A DNA stretch of 64,000 bases from Acidimicrobiia bacterium (lineage in GTDB: Bacteria > Actinomycetota > Acidimicrobiia > Spongiisociales > UBA11373): NCBI GenBank assembly GCA_040902765.1, contig JBBDWO010000002.1, positions 62,001 through 126,000 on the forward strand, read 5' to 3'. The notes beneath the pieces were generated by a model, which did no database searches, was not told the origin of the DNA, and saw nothing but the letters and a program-made list of their open reading frames with translations. The translations under genes were made by a program, and so were the position numbers. Positions 8,691 through 16,904 of this stretch are shown here, piece by piece; the first letter of the stretch is position 1; every line of letters starts with the position of its first letter.

Positions 8691-9554
8691 TCACGCCCAG
8701 CTCTTCGGGCGGCCCTTTAGCGTCTCGAAGCCAAACCGGTCCATCACCTCGATGAACCGATCCCGGGGCACACCCTTCCACCGAAGGTCCTCTACATCCT
8801 CCGTCAACGGAACATCCCGGCGAAGCCTGGCGAGGAAGCGAAACAGCAGTGCGTCGCTCATCGACGTTCTGAGCGACTCGACCAGCCGGGCAGCACCCCG
8901 GACTTCAGGCTTCCACAGGTGCGCCTCCAGTGGGATGCCTTCGATGTGCCGGTACTCGGCGAGCACCGTGGACGCCGACTTGGCTCCCCACCCCCTGACA
9001 CCGGGGAAGCCGTCGGCATTGTCACCGACGAGGCCGAGATAGTCCGGGATCGAGTCCGGCGACACGCCGAACTTGGCGACCACGCCTGCCTCGTCGACAA
9101 AGGCCCTCTGCCGTCGGTCAAAGGTGACCACCCGGTCCCCCTGAACGCACTGGGCGAGATCCTTGTCCGGGGACATGATCACCACCTGCTCGAAGGCGGA
9201 GGCATACCGCTCGACCGCCGAGGCGATGGCGTCGTCCGCCTCGTACTCGCGCATCCCCCAGACGGTCACGCCGAGCGAGGCCACGGCGTCCTCGGCCCAG
9301 GGGAACTGGGCGAGCAGCTCCTCGGGCACGCCTTCTCCGGTCTTGTATCCGGGGTACAGGTCGTTTCGGAACGAGGAGATGACCGTGTCGAACGCCACAC
9401 CCACGTGGGTGGCCCCGTCCTCGAGGAGCGCCAGCGTCGAGGCGACGATGCCGTGCACCGCCGAGACCGCCGCGCCAGACGGATCGCGGCGCGGCGGGGC
9501 ACCGAAGAACGACCGGAACAGCTCGAAGGTGCCGTCTATGAGGTGCAGCCGCAT
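8691..9554 (-). CDS. 5'-3' exonuclease (PolA N-terminal-domain family)
   Basis: 287 residues starting MRLHLIDGTFELFRSFF. Metal-binding acidic clusters are visible in YEADDAIAS and MSPDKDLAQ, and the helix-hairpin-helix region GVRGWGAKSAS follows GLVGDNADGFPG. This is the stand-alone flap/5' exonuclease family that removes RNA primers or flaps. An upstream in-frame start would add 20 residues without family character, so the inner ATG is preferred. Isolated gene, no polymerase domain attached. Confidence 0.9.
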   Translation of the reverse strand: MRLHLIDGTFELFRSFFGAPPRRDPSGAAVSAVHGIVASTLALLEDGATHVGVAFDTVISSFRNDLYPGYKTGEGVPEELLAQFPWAEDAVASLGVTVWGMREYEADDAIASAVERYASAFEQVVIMSPDKDLAQCVQGDRVVTFDRRQRAFVDEAGVVAKFGVSPDSIPDYLGLVGDNADGFPGVRGWGAKSASTVLAEYRHIEGIPLEAHLWKPEVRGAARLVESLRTSMSDALLFRFLARLRRDVPLTEDVEDLRWKGVPRDRFIEVMDRFGFETLKGRPKSWA

Positions 9555-9619
9555 GACCTGAGAGTACGCGGCCCTATCCGAGTGCGTGTCGGCAACCCCG
9601 GTCGGTACCGTCAACCGCC

Positions 9620-10027
9620 ATGAGCGAAGTGGGGTCCGGACGGACGCGACCCTGGCTGCGACCCGTGTATGCGGTCGCCGGCATCCTGTGTACGGGGGTC
9701 GGAATCGTCGGCATGTTCCTTCCCCTCATACCGACAACACGGCCGCTGCTTCTCGCCACCTTCTTCTTCGCCCGCTCATCCCCACGCCTCCACACCTGGT
9801 TGGTGACCCACAAGCGGTTCGGGCGATTCATCTCCGACTTCCACGAGGGCCGTGGCATCCCGCTGCGAGGCAAGATCGTCGCCACCATCGCCATGACCGT
9901 GGCCTTCTCGTACACGATCTACTTCAGGCTGCCGAGCCGCTGGCTCCAGGTGGTCGCCGCCGCGATTGGGGGTTGGGCGCTCTGGTTCGTCCACAAGTAC
10001 CCGACGGCGCCGCGCGAACGGGTCTGA
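9620..10027 (+). CDS. DUF454 (YbaN-like) inner-membrane protein
   Basis: 135 residues. The family pattern is clear: GIVGMFLPLIPTTRPLLLATFFFARSSPRL followed by FISDFHEGRGIPLRGK. Three predicted membrane segments. YbaN proteins are widespread small membrane proteins without an established function. The next gene begins 21 bp downstream on the same strand. Confidence 0.9.
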   Translation: MSEVGSGRTRPWLRPVYAVAGILCTGVGIVGMFLPLIPTTRPLLLATFFFARSSPRLHTWLVTHKRFGRFISDFHEGRGIPLRGKIVATIAMTVAFSYTIYFRLPSRWLQVVAAAIGGWALWFVHKYPTAPRERV

Positions 10028-10048
10028 CACTCCGGTACGCTCGCCACG

Positions 10049-10567
10049 ATGACTCAAACGGTTCGGCCCGAACTCGTCGGGCCGCATGCGTTCCGAAGCG
10101 GCCTGTTCTCGAACGACTGGATGCTCTTCGACCGTGACGGCAAGGAAGTGGCCCGCGCCCGGCGCATCCCGAGCCGGCACACCTCGCATGTCACGTTTCC
10201 CGACGGCGGCACTCTGGAGCTCCGACCCGAGGGATGGGGGACGGTCGTGGCGGTGGGCGACCAGGAGGGAGCCCGGATCGACCGCGAGTCGTGGTGGGGC
10301 GGCCGCTGGCGGGTGAGCGGCAAGGGCTTCGAGTACGAGCTGACCAGCGACCACCTGCCGCGCCGATGGACCCTCCGGGTCGGCGGACACCCGGTGGCGC
10401 GCTTCGCCGGCACCCTGTGGTCGTACAACCGGGTGGCGGTCGAGCCCGACTTCGCTCTGCCGGTGCACGCCGTTCTCCTCTGCTGGCACGTGCTGGCGAG
10501 ACCCTGGGAGGCGACGGCCGCGCCGAGGGTCCTCGTCCCGCGGCGCGACGACGATGCCGACGACTGA
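10049..10567 (+). CDS. Conserved-looking beta-rich protein of unknown function
   Basis: 172 residues, no signal peptide and no membrane segment. The sequence alternates short hydrophobic strands and turns (FSNDWMLFDRDGKEVARARR, FAGTLWSYNRVAVEPDF), somewhat like the tubby/LURP-one barrel in which 'D-x-G-x-x-V' strands repeat, but I cannot assign the family. The last 14 bp overlap the start of the sulfurtransferase gene, suggesting coupled expression. Confidence 0.7.
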   Translation: MTQTVRPELVGPHAFRSGLFSNDWMLFDRDGKEVARARRIPSRHTSHVTFPDGGTLELRPEGWGTVVAVGDQEGARIDRESWWGGRWRVSGKGFEYELTSDHLPRRWTLRVGGHPVARFAGTLWSYNRVAVEPDFALPVHAVLLCWHVLARPWEATAAPRVLVPRRDDDADD

Positions 10568-11396
10568 GCCGCTGACCACGGTCGGGGCGCTCTCCGACCG
10601 ACTCGACGATCCACTGCTGCGCATCGCCGACGTCCGCTGGTACCTGAACGAACCCGATCGGGGGCGGGAGGAGTTCGACGCCGGCCACATCCCCGGGGCG
10701 GTGTTCGTCGACCTGGACTCGCACCTCAGTGCTCGGTCGGGTCCGGGTCGTCATCCCCTACCCGACCGCGCCACCTTCGCCGCCACCCTCGGGGCGCTCG
10801 GCTTCGGAGACGACCATCACATCGTCGCCTACGACGACTCGGGCGGCGCCGTGGCCGCGCGTCTGTGGTGGATGCTGCGCTGGATCGGGCACGAGGCATG
10901 CAGCGTCCTTGACGGGGGATTGGCGGCGTGGAAGTGGGCGGGCCTCGACCTGGAGATGGGCACCAGCGCATGCCCACCGGCGACACTCAGCGTCGGCGAA
11001 TCCCTCACCCGCACCATCGACCGCGACAGGCTGGCCGGCGCACTCGACGACTTCACGATCATCGACGCCCGGGCTCGGGAGCGCTTCCGGGGCGACACGG
11101 AGCCGGTCGACGCCAAGGCGGGTCACATTCCCTCAGCGCGCAACATCCCCTACGCCGAGAACCTGGCCGCCGACGGGCGCTTCCTCCCGCCGACCCTGTT
11201 GTCTGCTCGCTACCGGGCCGAAGCGGCTGGCCGAGACACCGTGGTCTACTGCGGCAGCGGGGTCAACGCCTGCCACGCCGCTCTGACGATGACCGTGGCA
11301 GGCCTCGACGAGCCGACCCTCTACCCGGGCTCGTGGAGCGACTGGAGCAGCACCGACCTGCCGATCGCGACCGGCGACGCTGAACCGAGGCCCTAG
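10554..11396 (+). CDS. sseA: Thiosulfate/3-mercaptopyruvate sulfurtransferase
   Basis: 280 residues with two rhodanese domains. The N-terminal inactive domain has DAGHIPGAVFVDLD and the Trp-rich ARLWWMLRWIG; the C-terminal domain carries the catalytic loop VVYCGSGVNACHAAL with Cys near 229. The loop CGSGVN resembles 3-mercaptopyruvate sulfurtransferases (CGSGVTA) more than thiosulfate-specific rhodaneses (CRKGVT). It transfers sulfane sulfur to cyanide or thiols in cysteine catabolism and thiolation. Converges with the endonuclease/LigD fusion, sharing 4 bp. Confidence 0.92.
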   Translation: MPTTEPLTTVGALSDRLDDPLLRIADVRWYLNEPDRGREEFDAGHIPGAVFVDLDSHLSARSGPGRHPLPDRATFAATLGALGFGDDHHIVAYDDSGGAVAARLWWMLRWIGHEACSVLDGGLAAWKWAGLDLEMGTSACPPATLSVGESLTRTIDRDRLAGALDDFTIIDARARERFRGDTEPVDAKAGHIPSARNIPYAENLAADGRFLPPTLLSARYRAEAAGRDTVVYCGSGVNACHAALTMTVAGLDEPTLYPGSWSDWSSTDLPIATGDAEPRP

Positions 11397-13204
11397 AGCC
11401 CCAGAACCGCCTCGGCAGCGTCGAGGGTCTGACCGCCCGTCAGCACCGGAGCGAACAAGTCGCCGTGTCGGGCGAGCCGATCCCATACGGTGCCGATCGT
11501 GAACGCCGACGGATCCACCGAGTCGAGCTCATCCCACAGGATCGGCGTAGACACCGGTGCCCCCGCTCGCGGGCGGACCGAGTAGACCGAGGCGATCGTC
11601 TTGCCACCGACGTTTTGATTGACGTCGACGAACACCTTCCCGTGACGCTTCGGGATGTCGCGCTCCAGCGTGACCAGCGAGGGGTCGGTGCTCACCAGCA
11701 GCCTTGCCACCGCATCGATGAAGCGCCGCGCCCGGGCATACTCGTGCACCGGATCGAGTGGCACGTAGATGTGGATCCCCGTCGAACCCGATGTCTTCGG
11801 GTAACCCACCAGGCCGAGCCGATCCAAAGCGACCCGGATCATCTCGGCGACGGCGACCACCTGATCCCAGGTCGACCCGTCGGCCGGATCGAGGTCGAAG
11901 ACGGCGAAGTCCGGCCGGTCGAAGGTGTTCACCCGGCTCAACCATGGATGGATCTCGATCGCCCCCAGGTTGGTGATCCACATCAGACTCTCGGCGTCAC
12001 CGGCGGTGACGAAGTCGATGTCGTCACCGCGATGCTCCGACCACAGCGACACGGTCGGCAACCACTCCGGCTTGTGCGACGGAGCCTGCTTCTCGTAGAA
12101 CCAGTCGCCGTCGGCACCGTCGGGGAATCGGGCGAGCACGATGGCACGGTCCTTCAGGTGCGGCACCAGCACCGGCGCGACCGCCGCGTAGTACCCGATG
12201 AGGTCGCCCTTGGTGTAGCCGTCGGAGAAGAACGGCTTGTCGATGTTGGTGAGCCGCAGGGGCGGAGCCGCCGTCGTCGGGACCCACCCGTCCCCATCGG
12301 CCCGGACCCGCACTGTGGGCGGCAGGGTCACCAGACCCGACTCGACGATACGGGCATCGTCGTCGACCGGCACACCGGCTTGATCCGAGGCCGCTTCGAG
12401 CGCCTCCGCCTGGATGGCGTCGTGACTGGCATCGTCGTGCGCCTCTGAGATGAGAGTGAGTGACATGCCAGCCGCCCGCGCCGCCTCCACCATCGGACCC
12501 ACCCGAAGGGTCCCGGCGCCGTACGGAACATGTCGGATCTCCCCCGCGGAGCCGAATTCGTTGTCGGTGAACTGGGAGTGCAAGGGGTCGACAGTCCACG
12601 ACGGGAAGTTGGCGCGGAGGAAGTCGAACACGCCGGCGAAGGCGCTCACGCTGACCAGCGCGCCCTTCGACATGGCGTGAAGGTGCGCCCAGTCGACGAC
12701 CGGATGGACGAACGAGTACTCCCCGGCGATCAGCGCGATGTCGCCCAGCGTCCCGAAAGCACGGCTCGAGCCGCCGACCTCCAACCCGAGGGCAACGCCG
12801 AGATCGCGAACCTTCGGGGCGATCACCGCCAGGCTCTCGGCGACCAACTCGTGGAGCGCCTCAGGGGTCCGCCCGCGGGTGTAGCCGGTGTGCGCCACGA
12901 TCACCCGCGCCCCGAGAGCGGCCCCGATCTTCATCGAGTGCTCGACGGCGCTGCGGGTCAGCTTCGCCTTGTCCGGATCGTCAGACGTGAGCACCGCGAA
13001 GTAGGGGGCGTGGATGGATAGCGAGATGCCGCGCTCGGCGGCGGCGGCCCCAAACGCACGACACCGCTTCTCCTTCCACGGAAACCCCTGAGTGAAAGAC
13101 AGCTCGTGCGCCGTGTGCCCCCGTGCGACCAGAGCATCGAGGTACGCCCCGTCGTCAGCGCTCTCCGGAGGCGGAGCGGAAATACCGAAGGAGATCGTGG
13201 TCAC
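11393..13204 (-). CDS. Fusion: endonuclease IV-like barrel + LigD-type polymerase domain
   Basis: 603 residues. Residues 1-260 resemble an AP endonuclease IV TIM barrel, with candidate zinc ligands H65 (SIHAPY), H105 (VAHTG), E142 (LEVGG), D171 and H174 (DWAH), H209 (LHSQF), H225 (IRH) and E254 (ISEAH). The partner Asp of the usual D-R-H triplet is Ile223. Residues about 315-603 are a LigD/PolDom archaeo-eukaryotic primase-like polymerase: TKGDLIGYYAAVAP, catalytic DLDP (D437, D439), SGSTGIHIYVPL (about 472-483), and KVFVDVNQN with a third Asp at 527. It would combine abasic-site incision with gap filling or ribonucleotide addition. No ligase domain is present and no Ku gene is seen in the window. 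Both halves are in one uninterrupted frame. Confidence 0.88.
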   Translation of the reverse strand: MTTISFGISAPPPESADDGAYLDALVARGHTAHELSFTQGFPWKEKRCRAFGAAAAERGISLSIHAPYFAVLTSDDPDKAKLTRSAVEHSMKIGAALGARVIVAHTGYTRGRTPEALHELVAESLAVIAPKVRDLGVALGLEVGGSSRAFGTLGDIALIAGEYSFVHPVVDWAHLHAMSKGALVSVSAFAGVFDFLRANFPSWTVDPLHSQFTDNEFGSAGEIRHVPYGAGTLRVGPMVEAARAAGMSLTLISEAHDDASHDAIQAEALEAASDQAGVPVDDDARIVESGLVTLPPTVRVRADGDGWVPTTAAPPLRLTNIDKPFFSDGYTKGDLIGYYAAVAPVLVPHLKDRAIVLARFPDGADGDWFYEKQAPSHKPEWLPTVSLWSEHRGDDIDFVTAGDAESLMWITNLGAIEIHPWLSRVNTFDRPDFAVFDLDPADGSTWDQVVAVAEMIRVALDRLGLVGYPKTSGSTGIHIYVPLDPVHEYARARRFIDAVARLLVSTDPSLVTLERDIPKRHGKVFVDVNQNVGGKTIASVYSVRPRAGAPVSTPILWDELDSVDPSAFTIGTVWDRLARHGDLFAPVLTGGQTLDAAEAVLGL

Positions 13205-13240
13205 GGCTGAGTGAGGTGTTCGAGGAGAGGCACGCGACCC

Positions 13241-13298
13241 GGCTGCCGGCTGCCAGCTGCCAGCTGCCAGCAGGGTTGAGGCTCGAGGCTCCGGGCTC
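13241..13298. repeat. Heptad arrays upstream of the fusion gene
   Basis: GGCTGCC and AGCTGCC units (13241-13275) pass into GAGGCTC and CGGGCTC units (13278-13298). The gap of 435 bp between 13205 and 13639 contains only this, two copies of the hairpin element and one more heptad array; I see no gene in it. Confidence 0.75.
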
Positions 13299-13310
13299 CA
13301 GACAGGCGGG

Positions 13311-13407
13311 GCCCGACGCGTGGCGAGGCCCCCTTAGGGTTCGCCCTCCCCCCTCCCCTGACGGCTTCGCCGTCAGGTACTCCCCCCTTCAGGGGGAGGA
13401 ACCGAGA
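13311..13407 (+). repeat. Hairpin element, partial copy B1
   Basis: Contains the core and the right-hand half only: GACGCG and GCGAGGCCC, then the CCCTCCCCC block, a TGACGGC/GCCGTCA hairpin and a CTCCCCCCTTCAGGGGGAG hairpin. The left half is missing. Confidence 0.65.
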
Positions 13408-13443
13408 AACGGAGGCGGACAAAGCAAACCGGGACCGTCCCGC

Positions 13444-13587
13444 GGTTCCCTCCCGCGAAGGGGGAGGTGGCAGCGACCGCAAGGTCGCTGACGGAGGGGG
13501 AGGCCAGACGCGTCGCGAGGCCCACGTAGCGTTTGCCCTCCCCCCTCCCCGCCTTCGGCGGTACTCCCCCCTTCGGGGGGAGAGAGT
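13444..13587 (+). repeat. Hairpin element, full copy B2
   Basis: Full-length copy: left module with a CTCCC.../...GGGGGAG hairpin and GCGACC/GGTCGC hairpin, GACGGAGGGGGAGGCC, core GACGCGTCGCGAGGCC, and right module with CCGCCTTCGGCGG and a CTCCCCCCTTCGGGGGGAG hairpin. Its core is nearly identical to the copy at 59425. Confidence 0.75.
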
Positions 13588-13601
13588 GCCTGTCAGTTGG
13601 G

Positions 13602-13636
13602 AACAGGCAACTGGTAACCGGAAACGGGCAACGGCC
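13602..13636. repeat. Heptad array beside tRNA-Lys
   Basis: Five units in exact 7-bp phase, each beginning AAC: AACAGGC, AACTGGT, AACCGGA, AACGGGC, AACGGCC. It ends 3 bp before the tRNA 3' end. Confidence 0.75.
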
Positions 13637-13639
13637 ACG

Positions 13640-13712
13640 TGGGCCGGGTGGGGATCGAACCCACAACCTTCGGGTTAAAAGCCCGCTGCTCTGCCAGTTG
13701 AGCTACCGGCCC
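13640..13712 (-). tRNA. tRNA-Lys (TTT)
   Basis: 73-nt cloverleaf on the minus strand: acceptor GGGCCGG/CCGGCCC, D-arm with AGCTCA, anticodon loop CTTTTAA (anticodon TTT), T-loop GTTCGATCC. The CCA end is not encoded. Confidence 0.95.
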
Positions 13713-13806
13713 GACGCAAAGGTAGCGGGCGTCGGAGATCAGCTCACGCGGCCCGTAGTCGGCCGATATCATTGGACTGCCTACTACGTGGGGAGGACTA
13801 CAGGGC

Positions 13807-14169
13807 ATGGACAGTAAGAATTCGTCGATGATGCTGATGGTCGGAGGAGCGCTGCTCGCCATCGGGTCATTCATGGCCTGGGCGACCGCCTTCGGCATCT
13901 CCGTAAGCGGGATGGACGGCGGCGATGGATGGTTCACGCTGCTCGCCGGTGTTGCACTGCTCGCCCTCGGCTTCATGTCGTACAGCGGCAAGGCCTACCC
14001 GTCGTGGCTGGCGTGGGTGGCCCTCGCCGTCGGCGCGGCAGTCGCGCTGATCAACTTCTTCGACATCATGGGCACCGAGCTCATCGAGGTGGGCATCGGC
14101 ATGTGGCTGATGGTCGCCGGTGTCGTGGTGGCCGTGCTCGGACTCGTCATGGGACGCAAGTCGGCCTGA
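13807..14169 (+). CDS. Small four-helix membrane protein
   Basis: 120 residues; ATG 13807 follows a good GGGAGGA ribosome site. Four predicted membrane segments with short loops (about residues 8-28, 42-58, 66-84, 93-115). Similar small actinobacterial membrane proteins have no assigned role. It is followed by a strong terminator and then three tRNA genes, so it is probably a single-gene transcript. Confidence 0.75.
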   Translation: MDSKNSSMMLMVGGALLAIGSFMAWATAFGISVSGMDGGDGWFTLLAGVALLALGFMSYSGKAYPSWLAWVALAVGAAVALINFFDIMGTELIEVGIGMWLMVAGVVVAVLGLVMGRKSA

Positions 14170-14194
14170 ACGATTCGACGGGACACAACTGCCG

Positions 14195-14222
14195 AGAGGG
14201 GTGGGCTTCGGTCCGCCCCTCT
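14195..14222 (+). terminator. Intrinsic-type terminator with TTCG loop
   Basis: AGAGGGG and CCCCTCT arms with additional G-T-containing inner pairs around a TTCG tetraloop, followed by TTTG. Lies 25 bp after the small membrane protein and upstream of the tRNA cluster. Confidence 0.65.
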
Positions 14223-14306
14223 TTGCGTACCGTCGCCGTCCCCTATACTCGCGCCGCCCTCTGGGCCGGTGGGGGAGAGGTCGGGTGTATGCTCGCCCGG
14301 CATCCA

Positions 14307-14379
14307 GCCCCCATCGTCTAGCGGCCTAGGACGCTGGCCTTTCAAGCCGGTAGCACGGGTTCGAATCCCGTTGGGGGCA
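14307..14379 (+). tRNA. tRNA-Glu (TTC)
   Basis: 73-nt cloverleaf: acceptor GCCCCCA/TGGGGGC, anticodon loop CTTTCAA (TTC), T-arm CGGGTTCGAATCCCG. First of three tRNAs in a row. Confidence 0.95.
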
Positions 14380-14383
14380 CCTT

Positions 14384-14458
14384 GGGGGCGTGGTGAAGCC
14401 TGGAGTTCACGCCGGCCTGTCAAGCCGGAGATCGCGGGTTCAAATCCCGTCGTCCCCG
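14384..14458 (+). tRNA. tRNA-Asp (GTC)
   Basis: Acceptor GGGGGCG/CGTCCCC, anticodon loop CTGTCAA (GTC), T-arm CGGGTTCAAATCCCG; CCA is encoded at 14459-14461. GTC-anticodon tRNAs are queuosine substrates; a tRNA-queuosine mannosyltransferase-like gene is at 57625-58737. Confidence 0.95.
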
Positions 14459-14475
14459 CCAACGATCCGCGCCAG

Positions 14476-14548
14476 GGTCAGGTAGCTCAGTTGGGAGAGC
14501 GCCGGTCTGAAAAACCGGAGGTCGCCAGTTCGATCCTGGCCCTGACCA
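14476..14548 (+). tRNA. tRNA-Phe (GAA)
   Basis: 73-nt cloverleaf: acceptor GGTCAGG/CCTGACC, D-arm TAGCTCAGTTGGGAGAGC, anticodon loop CTGAAAA (GAA), T-loop GTTCGATCC. Confidence 0.95.
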
Positions 14549-14554
14549 CTTCAA

Positions 14555-14589
14555 AAGCTCATGGCTCATAGCTCACAGCCAGAGCCGAC
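14555..14589. repeat. Heptad array after tRNA-Phe
   Basis: Units AAGCTCA, TGGCTCA, TAGCTCA, CAGCCAG, AGCCGAC in 7-bp phase, running up to the stop codon of the DUF1992 gene (opposite strand). Confidence 0.65.
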
Positions 14590-14948
14590 TAGAGGTCGAC
14601 GGAGGGGATCTGCTCCCCTGGCGAAAGACCCTGGTTGACCTCGTCGACGAGGCGGTTCAGGGTGTCAACGCGGCTCCTGGCCGCGGTCCGATCACGCATC
14701 GTCCGCAGCCGGGGTACCTCGTCGCGAATCACCCGTCGCAGCTCGTCGGCGTCGATGGACTTCCGCTGTCGTTCGACCCATCGCTGCGCCCACCAGCCAG
14801 GGTGATATTCACGATCGATGTCGGGGAGCGGTCTGCCCATCCCGGGCAGGTCATCCCATGATCCGTCGGCCATCGCCTCCATGATCTTCTGCTCGACAGG
14901 ATCGCTAAGGACCGGCGGCGCCACCTCGTCGAGAGGGTCAGTTGGCAT
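14589..14948 (-). CDS. DUF1992 (DnaJ-homologue subfamily C 28-like) protein
   Basis: 119 residues, ATG 14948, overlapping the upstream gene by 11 bp. The family core is plain: EQKIMEAMADGSWDDLPGMG, then GRPLPDIDREYHPGWWAQRW with downstream R-rich helices. DUF1992 proteins are linked to DnaJ C28 in eukaryotes but have no J domain here. Function in bacteria is unknown. Confidence 0.88.
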   Translation of the reverse strand: MPTDPLDEVAPPVLSDPVEQKIMEAMADGSWDDLPGMGRPLPDIDREYHPGWWAQRWVERQRKSIDADELRRVIRDEVPRLRTMRDRTAARSRVDTLNRLVDEVNQGLSPGEQIPSVDL

Positions 14949-15705
14949 AGGCAAGGGCGTGGGCATGCGCCCAGCGGCCGGCAGCGGTGGCGTACAGCTC
15001 GCCGGCCGCCTCGAAATCGCCCCGTTCGAGGGCGTCGATGCTGGCGACCACGTCGGCGGCGGACTCGTCGAGGACGAGTTCCGCGTCCGAGAACAGCGAG
15101 GCCACGCCGGCGTAGTCCAACTCGAGGATCCCCTCACTCGGGAAGGGCCGCATCCAGTCGAGGACATCGGCCACCTGCTCCACAATCACCTCGTCGAATC
15201 CCGCCTCCTCGAGCACTGCGACGGTGTGCCGCAGCCGGACCGTCGCCCGGCTCACGCGGGTTCGATATCTGATGGACGTCGAACCCTCGAAATCGAACAG
15301 TTCTCGCTCCGACGATTCAAAGGCGGCGAACCAACGCAACGGCACATAGAACGGTGAGGTGAGGATGTGGCTTCGAGCGTCCGGGTGGCGCTGATAGATC
15401 CTGTCCAGCTCGGCGGCGGCGCGCTCGGCGATCGCCTCCGGCACCAGCGTGGAGGCAGTGGACGGGTCGTAGGCGTTGCGGAAGGCGAGCAACCCCTCGA
15501 GCATCCTCAGCCTGGGATGGCGTGGACAGACGAAGCGGCGTCCGTCGACGTCCATGACGAAGGCGTCATCCCGGGACGACTCGGACGAGAGGCCGAACTC
15601 TCCCCGGGTCAACACCGGTGCCGCCGTCGGTCCCGAGACGTGCTCGAGGGCGGCTCGGCCTCGACGCTCCGGCAAGTAGATGCGCAGATAGGCAGCCTGA
15701 GGCAT
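14938..15705 (-). CDS. Hypothetical protein, first gene of a pair with DUF1992
   Basis: 255 residues, soluble, no signal peptide, no recognised motif. It begins MPQAAYLRIYLPERR and contains a region with several Trp/Phe residues (YVPLRWFAAFESSERELFDFEG) and an Ala-rich C-terminal helical repeat. Composition and codon use match the neighbours. Its 3' end overlaps the DUF1992 start. I do not recognise a family with a known function. Confidence 0.7.
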   Translation of the reverse strand: MPQAAYLRIYLPERRGRAALEHVSGPTAAPVLTRGEFGLSSESSRDDAFVMDVDGRRFVCPRHPRLRMLEGLLAFRNAYDPSTASTLVPEAIAERAAAELDRIYQRHPDARSHILTSPFYVPLRWFAAFESSERELFDFEGSTSIRYRTRVSRATVRLRHTVAVLEEAGFDEVIVEQVADVLDWMRPFPSEGILELDYAGVASLFSDAELVLDESAADVVASIDALERGDFEAAGELYATAAGRWAHAHALAYAN

Positions 15706-15811
15706 TGGCCACCATCCTACCGACCACCGGTGACTGGACCCCCCGGGACCGGTGCGGGCGGGTAGGGCTACACTCTCGCGCCTACCGAGTCACCCGAGAG
15801 GAGCAGCAACC

Positions 15812-16897
15812 GTGGGCGTATTCGAGGTACTCGGAGACCGGGGTCACGAGGAAGTCGTATACGGCTCCGACACCTCCTCCGGCCTCAAGTCCATCATCGC
15901 CATCCATTCGACGGCACTCGGTCCCGCTCTCGGCGGGACCCGTTTTTATCCCTATGAGTCGGAGCAGCAGGCCCTCATCGACGTGCTGCGACTCGCGGAA
16001 GCGATGTCCCTCAAGGCGGCCGCGGCGGGACTCGACCTCGGAGGCGGCAAGGCGGTCATCATCGGCGACCCCCAGAAACTGCGCTCGGAGCGTCTGTGGC
16101 GTGCCTACGGCCGGGTCATCGACTCGCTCCGGGGTCGCTACATCACCGCCGAGGACGTCGGGACATCGGCCCTCGACATGGACGTCATCCGCCGCGAGAC
16201 TCGTTGGGTGTGTGGGACGCCCGTCGAGGAAGGCGGGTCGGGTGATCCGTCGCCTGCAACCGCACGCGGTCTCATCGCCGCCATGCGGGCGTCACTCCAG
16301 TTCGTCCACGGGGACCAATCGTTCTCCGGCCGCAAAGTGGCCGTGCTCGGGGTCGGCAAGGTGGGCTCGGATCTGGTACGGCGCCTCGACGAGCTCGGCG
16401 CTTCGGTCGTCGTCGCCGACGTCTACCCACCGGCCATCGACATCGTGCTACAGCGCCACGCCGGGGTAGAGGTCGTCGACTGCGACGACCTCTACGAAGT
16501 GGAGTGCGACATCTTCGCCCCATGCTCCCTCGGAGGCGTTCTCGACGAGCACACCATCCCCCGGCTCCGTAGCGACATGGTGGTCGGCTCGGCCAACAAC
16601 CAACTGGCGACGCCGGAGGACGCCGACCGGCTCGCCGCACGCGACATCCTGTTCGCCCCCGATTTCGTCGTGAACGCCGGCGGGCTCATCAACGTGAGCG
16701 AGGAGCTGCGGGGCTACAGCCTGGACCGCGCCGCCGCCCGAGTGGACAAGATCTTCGACAGCACGCTGCGGGTGCTGGAGGCGTCGCGGGAACGAGGAGT
16801 GACTCCTAACGTCGCCGCGGTAACGGTTGCCAGGGAGCGCATCCACGAGATCGGCAACCTGCGCCTGTTCCGCCGCAGCGGCGACGACCACAACTGA
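15812..16897 (+). CDS. Branched-chain amino acid (Leu/Val) dehydrogenase
   Basis: 361 residues from GTG 15812, with a GAGAGGAG ribosome site 8 bp upstream. Glu/Leu/Phe/Val dehydrogenase family: ALGGTRFYPY, the catalytic-lysine region MSLKAAAAGLDLGGGKAVI, and the NAD-binding Rossmann segment VAVLGVGKVGSDL. Length and motif spacing fit leucine/valine dehydrogenase rather than hexameric glutamate dehydrogenase. It oxidatively deaminates Leu, Val or Ile to 2-oxo acids. The gene 8 bp downstream encodes a ketoacid dehydrogenase E1, the next catabolic step. Confidence 0.9.
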   Translation: MGVFEVLGDRGHEEVVYGSDTSSGLKSIIAIHSTALGPALGGTRFYPYESEQQALIDVLRLAEAMSLKAAAAGLDLGGGKAVIIGDPQKLRSERLWRAYGRVIDSLRGRYITAEDVGTSALDMDVIRRETRWVCGTPVEEGGSGDPSPATARGLIAAMRASLQFVHGDQSFSGRKVAVLGVGKVGSDLVRRLDELGASVVVADVYPPAIDIVLQRHAGVEVVDCDDLYEVECDIFAPCSLGGVLDEHTIPRLRSDMVVGSANNQLATPEDADRLAARDILFAPDFVVNAGGLINVSEELRGYSLDRAAARVDKIFDSTLRVLEASRERGVTPNVAAVTVARERIHEIGNLRLFRRSGDDHN

Positions 16898-16904
16898 GAA
16901 ACCG

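Noticed and set aside
13201-13640. Short frames with a recurring GLPLRHRP-like peptide in the repeat gaps
   Set aside because: They are translations of the hairpin element; the same peptide appears wherever the element occurs, with no start sites.
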